64,000 nucleotides of DNA from Rhizobium sp. NLR16a (GCF_017948245.1 NZ_CP072865.1:2071501-2135500), one strand, 5' to 3'. Counted from the first letter of the stretch, positions 8,324 to 18,868 are shown. The notes: generated by a model from the letters alone, not told the origin. A program made the numbers and translations.

Positions 8324-10864
8324 TCAAACCACCGTGCCGGATTTTCGACCAGCATCTGTCTTGTTGCTCTCTTCTCCGTCGGAAGCCTCCGGCCGCAGCC
8401 GGAAGACGATCAACACGGGAGCAGCGATATAGATCGAAGAGAAAGTGCCGAGAGCTACTCCGAAGAGCATCGTAAAGGAGAAGGAGCGGATGACGTCGCC
8501 GCCGAACAGATAGAGCGCCAGCAAGGCGAGCAATGTCGTCGCCGCCGTCAGGATGGTGCGCGACAATGTCTGGTTGATCGAGGCATCGATCAGGATCGGC
8601 AGCGGCATCTTCCTGTATCGTTCAAGATTCTCGCGCATGCGGTCATAGACGACGACCGTGTCGTTCAGGGAATAACCGACGATGGTCAGCACGGCGGCGA
8701 TGCTCGTCAGGTTGAACTCGATGCCGGTCAGCACGAAGAGACCGAGCATGATGATGACGTCGTGCAGTGTGGCAATGATGGCGCCGACGGCGAACTGCCA
8801 TTCGAAACGGATCCAGATATAGATCAGGATCGCCGCGAGTGCGGCTGCGACACCGAGCGTAGCCATCATCGTCAATTCGCCCGAGATGGCGGGCCCGACG
8901 ACCTCGACGCGGCGGAAATCGTAATCGGCCTCGAGTTCGCCGCGCACCAGCGTCGCCGCCGATTGCTCGGCATTCTCGCCGCCGCCCTGGGACGCGATGC
9001 GGATCCGCGCATTCGAAAGGCCGCCCGTACGCTCGACGCTGACCTCGCCAAGATTGAGATCGTCGAGGCGTGATTTGAGATCAGCGATGTCGGCATTGCC
9101 CTGTTTCGCCGTCACCTCGATGAGCGAGCCGCCGGTGAAATCGATGCCGAGCTGCAGGCCAACGGTGGCAAAGGCCGCCATCGCGGTCAGCGAGATCACT
9201 GCCGACGCCGTGAAGACATAACGGCGGATTCCCATGAAACGCACATTGGCGTGCTCGAAAAGATGCGCGAGAACGCTCTTCGGCAGATGCCTGGGATGGC
9301 GCGCTTTCAGCCAGGCGGCGACGATCGAGTGCGTCAGCGTGAAAGCCGTGATGACAGTCGTCAGAATGCCGACCGCCAGCGTCACCGCGAACCCGCGAAT
9401 GGACTCGCTGCCGAGAAACAGGAGAATGATGGCGGCGATGAAGATCGTGACATTCGCGTCGACGATCGTTGCGAAGGCGCGCGAGAAGCCGCGGCCGACG
9501 GCCTGCGCAAAGGAGGAACTGGCTCTTTCCTCTTCGCGGATGCGCTCATAGATCAGCACGTTGGAATCGACCGCCATGCCGACGATAAGCACGATGCCGG
9601 CAATACCGGGCAAAGTCAGCGTGGCGCCGGCAAGGCTGAGCGCAGCGACGATGAAGATCAGATTGAGGAAGAGCGAGACGACGGCGATGGCGCCGAGAAT
9701 ACGGTAGAGCGCGATCATCAGCGCTGCGACCAGCACGACGGCGACGAGACCGGCAACCAGGCCGGAGAAGATGGAGTCGGCGCCGAAGCTCGGGCTGACG
9801 CTGCGCTCCTCGACGCTCGTCAGCGTCGCCGGCATGGCGCCGGCGCGCAGCATCACCGCAAGGTCGCGAACGCCATCCTCGGAGAAATTCGCCGAAATCC
9901 GGCCCTCGCCGCCGATGATCGCCGCATCGATGACCGGCGCAGACATCACCTGATCGTCAAAGACGATGGCAAGGTGCCTGCCGATATTTTGCGCTGTCGC
10001 CTGCGCCAGCCGCTGAGTACCCTCCGCATCGAGGCGATAGTCAATCGAGGTATCCTGCGTCTGCGGATCGACGACAGGCTCGATATCGATCATGTTGCTG
10101 CCGGTGACGAATGCCGTGCGGTCGACGAGATACGGAACAGGCGGATCGTCGAGCGAATAGAGCACCTCCGAGCTGGCCGGCCAGCGGCCGTTCAGCGCCT
10201 CCTGTCCCGACATGCTTTCGTCGAGCAGATGAAAGGAAAGCTTTGCCGGCTGGTTCAGAATATTCTTCAGCCGCTCCGCATCGACGGATCCCAGCACCTG
10301 CACGACGATCCGGTCGTCGCCATCGGGGCGAACCTGAAAGTCTTCATAGCCGAAGCCGGCGATGCGGCGGCCAACGATGTCGAGCGACCGGCTGCGGGCC
10401 GAGGCGATGTCGGCGGTGATGCCGGCATCGGATATCTGCAGTGAGAGCTGCCCTTCCTCGCCCTGTCGAAGCGCAAGGCCAGGCCCTGAATGTTCGTCAC
10501 CGTTCGTCAGAGGCTTCAGGAGATCGACTGCCTTTTTCGCCTCAGCCGGATCGGTAATCCGGACAGTGACTGTCTGGCCGTTGCCGGTCAGGCCGGTATA
10601 GCGGATGCCGGCACCTCGCAGCGCCTTGCGCACATTCGCGACGGTCTCTTCCAAGCGGTCTTTGACGATATCGGAACGCTCGACCTTCAGAACGATATGG
10701 GAACCGCCCTGCAGGTCGAGACCGAGTGTCACGCGGTCGTTTTGCCACCATGTCGGCAGAGACGAGCGCTGCGCCTCGCTCAGGAGATTGGGCGCAGCAA
10801 CGACGACGGCCGCAAACGCAACCAGCCAAATCAGAAGTGTTTTCAAGCGGGAAAAATGCAACAT
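8324..10864 (-). CDS. secDF: Protein translocase subunit SecDF, fused
   Basis: SecD and SecF use the proton gradient to help SecYEG release exported proteins. This 846-residue protein joins both: a SecD half starting LKTLLIWLVAFAAVVVAAPN, with DLQGGSHIVL near residue 50, a large periplasmic P1 domain and five membrane helices, then a SecF half beginning near residue 535 with GIDFTGGSLIEV and a second helix bundle containing YSLNDTVVVYDRMREN. Fusion is common in Rhizobiales. yajC lies directly upstream and the two complex-I-assembly-like genes directly downstream on the same strand. Confidence 0.97.
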   Translation of the reverse strand: MLHFSRLKTLLIWLVAFAAVVVAAPNLLSEAQRSSLPTWWQNDRVTLGLDLQGGSHIVLKVERSDIVKDRLEETVANVRKALRGAGIRYTGLTGNGQTVTVRITDPAEAKKAVDLLKPLTNGDEHSGPGLALRQGEEGQLSLQISDAGITADIASARSRSLDIVGRRIAGFGYEDFQVRPDGDDRIVVQVLGSVDAERLKNILNQPAKLSFHLLDESMSGQEALNGRWPASSEVLYSLDDPPVPYLVDRTAFVTGSNMIDIEPVVDPQTQDTSIDYRLDAEGTQRLAQATAQNIGRHLAIVFDDQVMSAPVIDAAIIGGEGRISANFSEDGVRDLAVMLRAGAMPATLTSVEERSVSPSFGADSIFSGLVAGLVAVVLVAALMIALYRILGAIAVVSLFLNLIFIVAALSLAGATLTLPGIAGIVLIVGMAVDSNVLIYERIREEERASSSFAQAVGRGFSRAFATIVDANVTIFIAAIILLFLGSESIRGFAVTLAVGILTTVITAFTLTHSIVAAWLKARHPRHLPKSVLAHLFEHANVRFMGIRRYVFTASAVISLTAMAAFATVGLQLGIDFTGGSLIEVTAKQGNADIADLKSRLDDLNLGEVSVERTGGLSNARIRIASQGGGENAEQSAATLVRGELEADYDFRRVEVVGPAISGELTMMATLGVAAALAAILIYIWIRFEWQFAVGAIIATLHDVIIMLGLFVLTGIEFNLTSIAAVLTIVGYSLNDTVVVYDRMRENLERYRKMPLPILIDASINQTLSRTILTAATTLLALLALYLFGGDVIRSFSFTMLFGVALGTFSSIYIAAPVLIVFRLRPEASDGEESNKTDAGRKSGTVV

Positions 10865-10909
10865 TCTCTCGACGATCTTCCGATCCGGCGGTTCCGCCGT
10901 TATCGCTTG

Positions 10910-11257
10910 TTACGCCGCGTCGGCCTTGACGGGCTCACCCTTGACGCGAACGTCCGAAATGCCGCTGCGGACGATGCGCACGCGAACACCTTCGGCAATC
11001 TCGACCTCGACTTCCTTATCATCGACGACCTTCGTCACCTTGCCGACAAGACCGCCGCCGGTCACGATCTGATCGCCACGGCGGATCGCCTTGAGAGTTT
11101 CCTCACGCTTCTTGGCCTGCGCGCGCTGCGGCCGGATCAGCAGGAAATACCAGACGACCATCAGCGGCACGAACAGGATGATCATTTCGAAACCGGAACC
11201 GCCGAATCCTGTTGCGGTATCGGTCGCAGTCTGGGCGAATGCCGGGGTGATGAACAT
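10910..11257 (-). CDS. yajC: Preprotein translocase accessory subunit YajC
   Basis: A 115-residue inner membrane protein with a single helix (MIILFVPLMVVWYFLLI), the conserved RPQRAQAKKREE cytoplasmic start, and the beta-rich RGDQIVTGGGLVGKVTKVVDD segment typical of YajC. It binds SecDF in the Sec holotranslocon. secDF starts 45 nt downstream on the same strand. ATG 11257 gives a normal-length product. Confidence 0.96.
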   Translation of the reverse strand: MFITPAFAQTATDTATGFGGSGFEMIILFVPLMVVWYFLLIRPQRAQAKKREETLKAIRRGDQIVTGGGLVGKVTKVVDDKEVEVEIAEGVRVRIVRSGISDVRVKGEPVKADAA

Positions 11258-11462
11258 GCTAAACTCCTCAGGCTTCTGTGGCGGAACTCCGCCTGCTTTT
11301 CAGGTTGCCGGACTATAGTTGCCGCTTGGATGAATGCAACAGAAACAGCCGGGAACAGTACCGATTTCGCTGCCTCATAACCTTTCCGCCGGCAAAACGC
11401 CATGGTAGGCGGCATCGAAAGATCAAAGCGGCTTGGCGCAGCGAGAAATCAGGAGGCCCATG

Positions 11463-12335
11463 ATGACCGAGGAAATCAACACCGCCCTGCTTGCCGAACT
11501 AAAAAGGCTCGCTGACGCCGTGCAGCGTCTGGCCGGGCCGGCACCTGCCGCCAACGATTGGAATGCGGCCGACTGTTTCGTCTGGGCACCGTTGCGTCAG
11601 TATCTGCAGCCGGTGAAGAAGCCGAACCGGGTGGCGCTGAAGCTCATCCGCGGCGTCGACCATGTGCGCGATATCCTGCATGAGAATACGGTGCGGTTTG
11701 CCGAGGGTTATGCCGCCAACAACGTGCTCCTCTGGGGCGCGCGCGGCATGGGCAAATCCTCGCTTGTTAAGGCCGTGCATGAGGATGTCCGGCGGGAAAG
11801 CGGCGCGCCGCTGAAGCTGGTTGAAGTGCATCGGGAGGATATTGCCAGCCTGCCCAACCTGCTCGACCTCCTGAAAGACACGCCGTACCGTGTGATCGTC
11901 TTCTGCGACGACCTTTCCTTCGATCACGACGACACCGCCTACAAGTCGCTGAAGGCGGCACTCGATGGCGGCGTCGAAGGGCGACCCGACAATGTGCTCT
12001 TCTACGCCACGTCAAATCGGCGCCATCTTCTGCCGCGTCACATGATGGAAAACGAGCAGTCGACGGCGATCAATCCATCGGAGGCTGTCGAGGAAAAGGT
12101 CTCGCTGTCCGACCGCTTCGGTCTTTGGCTCGGCTTTCACAAATGCAGCCAGGAAGACTATCTCGGCATGATCGACGGCTATGCCGATCACTTCAAGCTC
12201 GGACTCGACCGTGACAAAATGCATGCCGAGGCGCTGGAATGGGCAACGACGCGCGGCGCGCGCTCCGGCCGCGTCGCTTGGCAATATATCCAGGATCTGG
12301 CCGGACGCACACGCGTTCATATCGACCGGACGTAG
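11463..12335 (+). CDS. DUF815 AAA-type ATP-binding protein
   Basis: A 290-residue predicted ATPase. The Walker A motif GARGMGKSSL and the Walker B-like region VIVFCDDLSF place it in the DUF815 group, whose role is unknown; the NVLFYATSNRRHLLP segment resembles the sensor 1 region of AAA proteins. ATG 11463 follows AGGAGG (11451-11456) by 6 nt; ATG 11460 is only 3 nt away and less suitable. It is transcribed divergently from yajC and ends at a terminator shared with the convergent nlpD-like gene. Confidence 0.87.
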   Translation: MTEEINTALLAELKRLADAVQRLAGPAPAANDWNAADCFVWAPLRQYLQPVKKPNRVALKLIRGVDHVRDILHENTVRFAEGYAANNVLLWGARGMGKSSLVKAVHEDVRRESGAPLKLVEVHREDIASLPNLLDLLKDTPYRVIVFCDDLSFDHDDTAYKSLKAALDGGVEGRPDNVLFYATSNRRHLLPRHMMENEQSTAINPSEAVEEKVSLSDRFGLWLGFHKCSQEDYLGMIDGYADHFKLGLDRDKMHAEALEWATTRGARSGRVAWQYIQDLAGRTRVHIDRT

Positions 12336-12379
12336 GCGCCTCTCGAAACGGAATCGACGCGACGAGATCTTAAAATGAC

Positions 12380-12406
12380 AAAAGCCCGGCTGGTGGCCGG
12401 GCTTTT
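12380..12406. terminator. Bidirectional intrinsic terminator
   Basis: AAAAGCCCGGC and GCCGGGCTTTT pair with a 5-nt loop. T tracts on both strands serve the convergent DUF815 and nlpD-like genes. Confidence 0.9.
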
Positions 12407-12426
12407 GCGCTCCTGGTACGCTATAC

Positions 12427-14013
12427 CTATTCCAGGAAAGTCATCGGGTTGACCGGTGAGGCGTCCTTGCGCACCTCGAAATGGACCTGCGGCTGCTTGA
12501 CATCGCCGCTCATGCCGGAGACGGCGACGGTCTGACCGCGCTGAATCTTCTGACCGCGAGTGACACTCAGCGTGTCGGCGTTGCCGTAGACGGTGACGGT
12601 GCCGTCGTCGTGACGGACGAGAACCGTGTTGCCGAGCTCCTTCAGGCCGTTGCCTGCGTAAATGACGACGCCGTTTTCCGCGGCCTTGATCGGCGTGCCC
12701 TGCGGCACCGAGATATCGATGCCGTCATTGCGGTTGCCGTTGACGTTGGCGCCATAGGCGGCAATCACCTGGCCGCGGACCGGCCAGCGATACTTGCCGA
12801 TGCCGGTCGATTCCGGCGCGTCGGAGCTGACGTCGGACTTCTTCTCGACATCGTCAACGGTCTGCGTGGCGACCGGCGCCTTGTAGGGCGCAGGCTGAAC
12901 GGACGCGGTCTGTTGAGCGGGCGCCGGATCAGCCGGCTTCGAATCGACCTTCTCAGCCGGGATCGAGGCGGTCTTGACAGTGTCGGCACCGCCGTTCGGG
13001 AGCTTCAGGGCCTGTCCGACGCGCAGCGAATTCGCCGAAAGATTGTTGGCGGCCTTGAGATCGTCGATGTTGGTGCCGGTGGCCTTCGCGATCTTCGCCA
13101 GAGAATCGCCCTGCTTCACGACATAGCTGCCGGCCGGCGTCTTCGGGTCCTTGCCGGCGCCAACCGGAACCTTGCCGGTGGGATCGGCGCTCGCCACGGC
13201 CTTGTCCCGCGCGGAATTGGCGCCGGGGACGACAGCGACCTTCTGTTCCGGCGCCTTGGCCGGGTCGGGCATATTGCCGGGCTTGGAAAGATCGGTCGCT
13301 TGCGAGGCCGCCTTGGCGGCATTGCCGCCGTTGAAAGTCGGGATCAGAATTGCCTGGCCAGGCTTGGCGGCCGAGGCCATTTTCAGATTGTTGACGCGCA
13401 GGATTTCCTTTTCCGGAACGCCAAAGCGCCGCGATAACGTCGCAATGCTCTCACCCGGACGCAGCGTGACAGAAGGCGCGTTGGTCGCGGACCAGCCGGA
13501 AACCTTCGGCGTCGTGCCCGTCGTCAAAGAATCGGGCGTCGGCTTCGGGGCAGCCGGCGCTACGAGCCGCGGTTTTTCAGGCTGCGTTGAAGCCGGGAAA
13601 GGCTGGGCAAGCGCAACTTCCCTTTCCCGCTGGCGAGAGGGCGCAACAGCCGTCGGAGCAGCGAGTTCGGAACGCTGTATCGACACCGGCGAGGAAGCCA
13701 TGCGTGCGCTCGACGTGCGCACCGGCTCGTAACCCTGGCGCGCGGGATAGGGCTGATTCAGCGTATTGTTGCCACCGTAACCCGACTGGGTGGCGACGGC
13801 GGAACCGCCGAGATCGGCGCGCGGCACCGGATCACCTTGCTGACCGCCGCGCGGAATGGAACTGGTGGTGATCTGATCCTGCCCTGAGGAGGAAAACAGG
13901 CCGCCGAACCGTGTCACATCGGAACTGCAGCCCGTTGCGGTACTCGCCAGCAGGCCCACAACCAGGAGATTACCGGCCGACTTACCGAACTTCGGCGAAA
14001 GACTGAAACGCAT
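12427..14013 (-). CDS. nlpD: NlpD-like LysM/degenerate LytM lipoprotein, amidase activator
   Basis: About 528 residues from ATG 14013 (MRFSLSPKFGKSAGN). A lipoprotein signal ends in TATGCSS. Two LysM domains follow (LRPGESIATLSRRFGVPEKE and VKQGDSLAKIAKATGTNIDD), then a C-terminal M23/LytM domain. There the usual HxGxD zinc motif reads NDGID and the HxH motif reads QVH, so two metal ligands are missing, as in E. coli NlpD, which activates cell-wall amidases rather than cutting peptidoglycan. The neighbours pcm and surE repeat the surE-pcm-nlpD order of enterobacteria, supporting the name. Confidence 0.88.
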   Translation of the reverse strand: MRFSLSPKFGKSAGNLLVVGLLASTATGCSSDVTRFGGLFSSSGQDQITTSSIPRGGQQGDPVPRADLGGSAVATQSGYGGNNTLNQPYPARQGYEPVRTSSARMASSPVSIQRSELAAPTAVAPSRQREREVALAQPFPASTQPEKPRLVAPAAPKPTPDSLTTGTTPKVSGWSATNAPSVTLRPGESIATLSRRFGVPEKEILRVNNLKMASAAKPGQAILIPTFNGGNAAKAASQATDLSKPGNMPDPAKAPEQKVAVVPGANSARDKAVASADPTGKVPVGAGKDPKTPAGSYVVKQGDSLAKIAKATGTNIDDLKAANNLSANSLRVGQALKLPNGGADTVKTASIPAEKVDSKPADPAPAQQTASVQPAPYKAPVATQTVDDVEKKSDVSSDAPESTGIGKYRWPVRGQVIAAYGANVNGNRNDGIDISVPQGTPIKAAENGVVIYAGNGLKELGNTVLVRHDDGTVTVYGNADTLSVTRGQKIQRGQTVAVSGMSGDVKQPQVHFEVRKDASPVNPMTFLE

Positions 14014-14197
14014 TGACTCGACCCACTGAGAACGCAACCATTTGTGAGTCTATTAAAACGCGTTAGTATTACCACGTGGTTAAGACGCTGGAATCAGTGC
14101 GATATTTTTGAGAAGTTGATAACCATAGCTTACGGGTGAAAAATCGCAGTGTCTGGAAGGTGATGCCGAAAACTGCGCGGGCTTTCGGACGCCGCCT

Positions 14198-14851
14198 CTA
14201 CAGCAGCGAGGCAAGACGCGGAACGATCGGCAGATAGGGCGCTTCGAACAGTTCCTCGCGTTCGAAACGGCTGCCGGTTTTCGTCAGCCGCACCATGCGA
14301 CACTCATTCTCCGAAATCATCAGCGGCGCAATCATCGAACCACCGGAAACGAGTTGGTCGGTATAAAAGCGCGGCATGGCATTGAATGCGGCGGTGACCA
14401 GGATACGGTCGAAAGTGCCCTCTCCCTGCATGCCGGCGCTGCCGTCGGCGTGGCGGATGACGACGTTGCGCAAACCAAGCGATTCCATGCGCCGCTGTGC
14501 GGCCGTCGTCAGCGTCTTGTAGCGGTCGATCGACAGAACACGCTCGGCCAGACGGCCCATGACAGCGGCGGTGAAGCCGCTGCCGGTGCCGACTTCCAGG
14601 ACGCGCTGCCCCGGTTTGAGCTTCAGGTGATGCAGGATGCGGACGACAAAATCGATGCCTTCAAGGAAGGAGCCACATTCGATCGGTATCGTCCGGCTCG
14701 AATAGGCGTCGTCGGAAAATTGCGGCGGCACGAATAGCGAGCGCTGCGTCTGCTCGACCGCCGTCAGCAGATCGAGATCGGATATGCCTTCGGCGCGCAG
14801 TCTGAGGACAAGCGCCGCGAAGCCCTCCTTCTCCGCCAGTCTTGCCGTCAA
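14198..14851 (-). CDS. pcm: Protein-L-isoaspartate O-methyltransferase
   Basis: Repairs isoaspartyl residues in aged proteins using S-adenosylmethionine. The 217-residue protein shows [20 protein letters not shown], the SAM-binding motif [19 protein letters not shown] and a second motif [13 protein letters not shown]. The start codon is TTG at 14851, embedded in the surE stop region (4-nt overlap), so translation is probably coupled. A second, divergent isoaspartyl methyltransferase lies at 36741-37403; this one is the surE partner typical of the housekeeping copy. Confidence 0.94.
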   Translation of the reverse strand: MTARLAEKEGFAALVLRLRAEGISDLDLLTAVEQTQRSLFVPPQFSDDAYSSRTIPIECGSFLEGIDFVVRILHHLKLKPGQRVLEVGTGSGFTAAVMGRLAERVLSIDRYKTLTTAAQRRMESLGLRNVVIRHADGSAGMQGEGTFDRILVTAAFNAMPRFYTDQLVSGGSMIAPLMISENECRMVRLTKTGSRFEREELFEAPYLPIVPRLASLL

Positions 14852-15621
14852 ACTTGTGCTCCGTATCCCAGGGCCCGCGCCACGCGGTCCGTCACGGAAT
14901 AATCGGTCAGATCCAGTTTCAAAGGCGTTACCGAAATCTTATTATGCTTCAAGGCGTGAATATCGGTACCTTCGATGAAGGCACCGGCACGTTCGCCGAA
15001 CTTCAGCCAGTAATAGGGAAAACCCCGGCCATCGGAGCGAGCCTCGACCTGCAGGTTGAAGGCAAGCTTGCCCTGCATGGTGACCTCGGCGCCATCGACC
15101 TCGTCGGGACGGCAGTTCGGGAAGTTGAGATTGAGGAACGTGCCCTCCGGCAGGTCGAGCACCATCAGCTTTTCCAGAAGAGCCGGCGCATGCGCTTCGC
15201 AGACCTCCCAAGGCACGATGCGCGCGCCGTTCTCGTAAAGGTAAGCTTGGCTCAGCGCAAAGGAGCGCACGCCCTGCATCGTGCCTTCGATGGCGCCCGC
15301 GATCGTGCCGGAATAGGTCACGTCGTCTGCTACGTTCGAACCCGAATTGACGCCGGAGAGAACGAGATCAGGCTTGATGTCCATCACCTGCCGGATGCCC
15401 ATGATGACGCAATCCGTCGGCGTGCCGCGCAAGGCGAAATGCTTGTCGGAAATCTTGCGCAGCCGCAACGGCTCGGAAAGGCTCAGCGAATGGGCCAGGC
15501 CGCTCTGGTCGGTCTCGGGCGCCACGATCCAGACGTCGTCGGACAGTGTGCGGGCGATCCGCTCCAGCGCAGCAAGGCCTTCGGCATGGATGCCATCGTC
15601 ATTCGTGAGCAGGATGCGCAT
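14848..15621 (-). CDS. surE: 5'/3'-nucleotidase SurE
   Basis: A metal-dependent survival-protein nucleotidase of 257 residues. The N-terminal [19 protein letters not shown] carries the ND metal-binding pair, and [22 protein letters not shown] is the second conserved block, followed by LNLNFPN. It lies 4 nt downstream of serS and overlaps pcm by 4 nt, so serS-surE-pcm look co-transcribed. Confidence 0.96.
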   Translation of the reverse strand: MRILLTNDDGIHAEGLAALERIARTLSDDVWIVAPETDQSGLAHSLSLSEPLRLRKISDKHFALRGTPTDCVIMGIRQVMDIKPDLVLSGVNSGSNVADDVTYSGTIAGAIEGTMQGVRSFALSQAYLYENGARIVPWEVCEAHAPALLEKLMVLDLPEGTFLNLNFPNCRPDEVDGAEVTMQGKLAFNLQVEARSDGRGFPYYWLKFGERAGAFIEGTDIHALKHNKISVTPLKLDLTDYSVTDRVARALGYGAQV

Positions 15622-15625
15622 CGCC

Positions 15626-16909
15626 TCAGGCCGCCCGTTCGATCTTGGTCATTCCGCCCATATAGGGCAGCAAAACGCCCGGAATCGTGACGGAGCCGTC
15701 TTCGTTCAGATAATTTTCAAGGACGGCGATCAGGCAGCGGCCGACGGCAGTGCCGGATCCGTTCAGCGTGTGAACGAACTTGTTGCTCTTCTCGTCCTTG
15801 CCGCGGTAGCGCGCGTTCATGCGCCGGGCCTGGAAATCGCCGCAGACCGAGCAGGAGGAGATCTCGCGGAAAGTGTTCTGCCCCGGCAGCCAGACTTCGA
15901 GATCGTAGGTCTTGCGCGAGCCGAAGCCCATGTCGCCGGTGCAAAGCGTCACCGTGCGGAAATGCAGACCGAGGCGCTTCAGCACCTCCTCCGCACAGGC
16001 GGTCATCCTTTCATGCTCGGCAATGGAGCTCTCGGCATCGGTGATCGAAACGAGCTCGCATTTCCAGAACTGGTGCTGGCGCAGCATGCCGCGCGTGTCG
16101 CGGCCGGCCGAGCCCGCTTCCGAGCGGAAGGACGGGGTCAAGGCGGTGAAGCGCAGCGGCAGCTTTTCCTGGTCGAGGATTTCCTCGCGCACCAGATTGG
16201 TCAGCGTCACCTCAGCCGTCGGAATGAGGTAGCGACCGTCCGTCGTCTTGAACAGATCCTCTTCGAACTTCGGCAGGCTGCCGGTGCCGAACACCGCTTC
16301 GGCGCGCACCATCAGCGGCGAGCTGACTTCGGTATAGCCGTGCTCGCTGGTGTGAAGGTCGATCATGAACTGGCCGAGCGCCCGTTCAAGTCTCGCGAGC
16401 GGCCCGGTCAGAACCGTGAAGCGCGAACCGGAGAGCTTGGCAGCACGGTCGAAATCCATATAGCCGAGCGCCTCGCCGATTTCGAAATGCTCCTTCGGCG
16501 TGTGGTTCCAACGCGGCTTTTCGCCAACGATGCGGCTGACGACATTGTCGTGCTCGTCCTTGCCGACAGGAACGTCGTCGAAGGGCACGTTCGGGATGCG
16601 CGAGAGAGCGTCGTTGAGTTCGGCCGTCAGCTGACGGTCCTCTTCCTCGATCGCCGGCAGCAAGTTCTTCAGTTCGGCGACCTCGGCCTTCAGCTTCTCG
16701 GCAAGCTCGCCGTTCTTCTGGGCCATCGCTGCGCCGATCTCCTTGGATGCGGCGTTGCGGCGGGACAGCAGATCCTGCGTCTTTTGCACGGCGGAGCGGC
16801 GCTTTTCATCGAGGGCCACGAGACTTTGGGCCAGAGGCTCCGCGCCGCGCTTGGCAAGAGCGGCATCGAGCGCTTCGGGATTCTCACGGATCCATTTGAT
16901 ATCGAGCAT
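15626..16909 (-). CDS. serS: Seryl-tRNA synthetase
   Basis: Charges tRNA-Ser. The 427-residue protein starts [20 protein letters not shown] at ATG 16909, giving the N-terminal coiled-coil arm (residues about 30-105), then the class II catalytic core with [21 protein letters not shown] (motif 2) and [19 protein letters not shown] (motif 3). The open frame continues upstream to 17227, but that extension overlaps tatC and is not family-like. It lies about 95 nt downstream of tatC. Confidence 0.97.
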   Translation of the reverse strand: MLDIKWIRENPEALDAALAKRGAEPLAQSLVALDEKRRSAVQKTQDLLSRRNAASKEIGAAMAQKNGELAEKLKAEVAELKNLLPAIEEEDRQLTAELNDALSRIPNVPFDDVPVGKDEHDNVVSRIVGEKPRWNHTPKEHFEIGEALGYMDFDRAAKLSGSRFTVLTGPLARLERALGQFMIDLHTSEHGYTEVSSPLMVRAEAVFGTGSLPKFEEDLFKTTDGRYLIPTAEVTLTNLVREEILDQEKLPLRFTALTPSFRSEAGSAGRDTRGMLRQHQFWKCELVSITDAESSIAEHERMTACAEEVLKRLGLHFRTVTLCTGDMGFGSRKTYDLEVWLPGQNTFREISSCSVCGDFQARRMNARYRGKDEKSNKFVHTLNGSGTAVGRCLIAVLENYLNEDGSVTIPGVLLPYMGGMTKIERAA

Positions 16910-17004
16910 CGTCGTTCCAGGTCGTTGCAACAGAAATGACCGGCCAAAGCCTGACCGGGCCTCGACCGGATGAGACGGCGTCATAAAAGGATTTCCGGAT
17001 CGCC

Positions 17005-17832
17005 TCAGACGCTGTCGGTCTTGGCAACGTCCGCGGATCCGCTTTCCTTTTCGAGCGCCTGCCGGGCACGCTGGCGCTCCACGAGTCGCGCCGCATAGAT
17101 GGAAATCTCGTAGAGAAGGATCGTTGGTAGCGCAAGACCGATCTGGGACATCGGATCCGGCGGCGTCAGCACGGCGGCGACGACGAAGGCGAGCACGATG
17201 GCGAACTTGCGCTTTTCGGCGAGCCATTGCGACGTCAGCAGACCGACGCGGGCAAGCAGAGTCGTGATGACGGGCAGTTGGAAGACGAGGCCGAAGGAGA
17301 AGACCAGCGTCATGATGAGGCTCAGATATTCCGAGACCTTCGGCATCAGCGAGATCGCCACCTCGTCATGACCCGGCGCCTGCTGCATCGACAGGAAGAA
17401 CCACATGACCATCGGCGTAAAGAAGAAATAGACGAGCGCAGCCCCCATCAGGAACAGGACCGGCGACGCGATAAGGAACGGCAGGAAGGCCTGGCGCTCG
17501 TTCTTGTAGAGGCCGGGTGCCACGAACTTATAGACTTGGGCGGCAATGATGGGGAAAGCGACCACCAGGCCGCCGAACATCGCCACCTTGACCTGGGTAA
17601 AGAAGAACTCCTGGGGCGCCGTATAAATCAGCTGGGCCTTCTCGACGTCGAGATGCGCCCACTCCACAGCCGTCTTGTAGGGAATGACCAGGTAGTTGAA
17701 GAGATGCTTGGCAAAGAAGAAGCATGCGATGAAAGCCACGAAAAACGCGCCGATCGACCAGATCAGCCGTGTGCGCAGCTCCATCAGGTGCTCGATCAGC
17801 GGCTGCGGCTTGTCTTCGATATCACCGCTCAT
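17005..17832 (-). CDS. tatC: Sec-independent protein translocase TatC
   Basis: Receptor subunit for twin-arginine signal peptides in the inner membrane. The 275-residue protein has the cytoplasmic start [13 protein letters not shown] with the conserved E and R, six membrane helices, and [18 protein letters not shown]. The charged C-tail is longer than in E. coli. Its start overlaps the tatB stop by 4 nt within the order tatA-tatB-tatC. Confidence 0.97.
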   Translation of the reverse strand: MSGDIEDKPQPLIEHLMELRTRLIWSIGAFFVAFIACFFFAKHLFNYLVIPYKTAVEWAHLDVEKAQLIYTAPQEFFFTQVKVAMFGGLVVAFPIIAAQVYKFVAPGLYKNERQAFLPFLIASPVLFLMGAALVYFFFTPMVMWFFLSMQQAPGHDEVAISLMPKVSEYLSLIMTLVFSFGLVFQLPVITTLLARVGLLTSQWLAEKRKFAIVLAFVVAAVLTPPDPMSQIGLALPTILLYEISIYAARLVERQRARQALEKESGSADVAKTDSV

Positions 17833-18443
17833 GCCTCGTCCTTCTTCTTCGTCTGCGTCGGCTTCTTCGACGTTGCAGGCTTCCTGACCGCCGCGGCCCG
17901 CTTCGGCTTTTCCACAGGTACGGCAACGACTTCGGCGGCATCGACCTTGTCGGCGGCCTTGACGCGTGGCTTGCGCACGGCCTTCGGCTTGCCGGCAACC
18001 GTATCGGCCTGGGCAGTCGCTGCTGCGACGGGCTCGGGCTGCGCAGGCGCCGGCACCAGGGGCGGCGTTTCCGGCAGGCTCATCGTCGGCGTCGGGGCCG
18101 AGACGGCAGCCGGCGGCACTTCGGTCTTATTTTCCGGAGCCACAGTCGTCTTCTGCAAGTCGGCCTTGATCTCGTTGCCCATCTGGCGAAGCGGGTTCAT
18201 CGCCTCGCGCAGGCTATTAACCGGGTTGAGCTTCTGGGCGTCGCTGATCGTCTGGCGGACATCGTCAAGCTCGGCTTCGCGCAACGCTTCGTCGAATTGC
18301 GCCCGAAACTCACCCGCAACCTTGCGGGCGCGCTGCGTCATCTTGCCGAAAGCGCGCAGCATCGGCGGCAAATCCTTCGGACCGACAACGACGATCAGCA
18401 CGACCGCGATGACCAAAAGCTCGGTCCAGCCAATATCGAACAT
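17829..18443 (-). CDS. tatB: Sec-independent protein translocase TatB
   Basis: A 204-residue protein with the short N-terminal helix MFDIGWTELLVIAVVLIVVVGPKDLP, containing the conserved glutamate, followed by an amphipathic helix and a long Pro/Ala-rich tail ending in [12 protein letters not shown]. It works with TatC in substrate recognition. The N-terminus is clear; the tail is variable among rhizobia. Confidence 0.96.
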   Translation of the reverse strand: MFDIGWTELLVIAVVLIVVVGPKDLPPMLRAFGKMTQRARKVAGEFRAQFDEALREAELDDVRQTISDAQKLNPVNSLREAMNPLRQMGNEIKADLQKTTVAPENKTEVPPAAVSAPTPTMSLPETPPLVPAPAQPEPVAAATAQADTVAGKPKAVRKPRVKAADKVDAAEVVAVPVEKPKRAAAVRKPATSKKPTQTKKKDEA

Positions 18444-18494
18444 GCAAGGCTCCTGGACGGGAAGCGCGGGGGCTGCGCTTTTTCCCGGACTTGA

Positions 18495-18686
18495 TTACTT
18501 CGTTTCGTCGGCCTTGTGATCGACGGTCTTTGCCGTTTCCGGCGCGTCTTCGTCCGTCATGCCCTTCTTGAAGCTTTTGATGCCCTTGGCAACATCGCCC
18601 ATCAGTTCCGGAATCTTGCCGCGACCGAACAACAACAGCACGATGACCAGAACGATCAGCCAGTGCCACATGCTAAGAGAACCCAT
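18495..18686 (-). CDS. tatA: Sec-independent protein translocase TatA
   Basis: A 63-residue pore-forming subunit: [20 protein letters not shown], then the [20 protein letters not shown] hinge and amphipathic helix. ATG 18686 has GGGAG about 8 nt upstream and gives the typical TatA N-terminus; the open frame has an earlier ATG (18716) that would add an atypical leader. First gene of tatABC. Confidence 0.96.
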   Translation of the reverse strand: MGSLSMWHWLIVLVIVLLLFGRGKIPELMGDVAKGIKSFKKGMTDEDAPETAKTVDHKADETK

Positions 18687-18868
18687 CACTCTAACTCCCT
18701 GTTTCGATGTTCCCACGATGTAAGGATTTCTGACACCGTTTCCAACATTAAGCCCTTTGAACTGCGCTTAATGTCACGGTATCGCCCTTTATGACAAGCC
18801 ACTGACCCATCGAAAAATCGTGAGCACCATTGTTTTCGTCTTGCATGGCAAAAGCAAGAGGAAGTCCT

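Noticed and set aside
9251..10444. Plus-strand 397-codon frame
   Set aside because: Runs antisense through secDF, which is certain; charged His/Asp/Arg-rich composition is an artefact.
15347..16939. Plus-strand 530-codon frame
   Set aside because: Mirror of serS and part of surE; no family resemblance.
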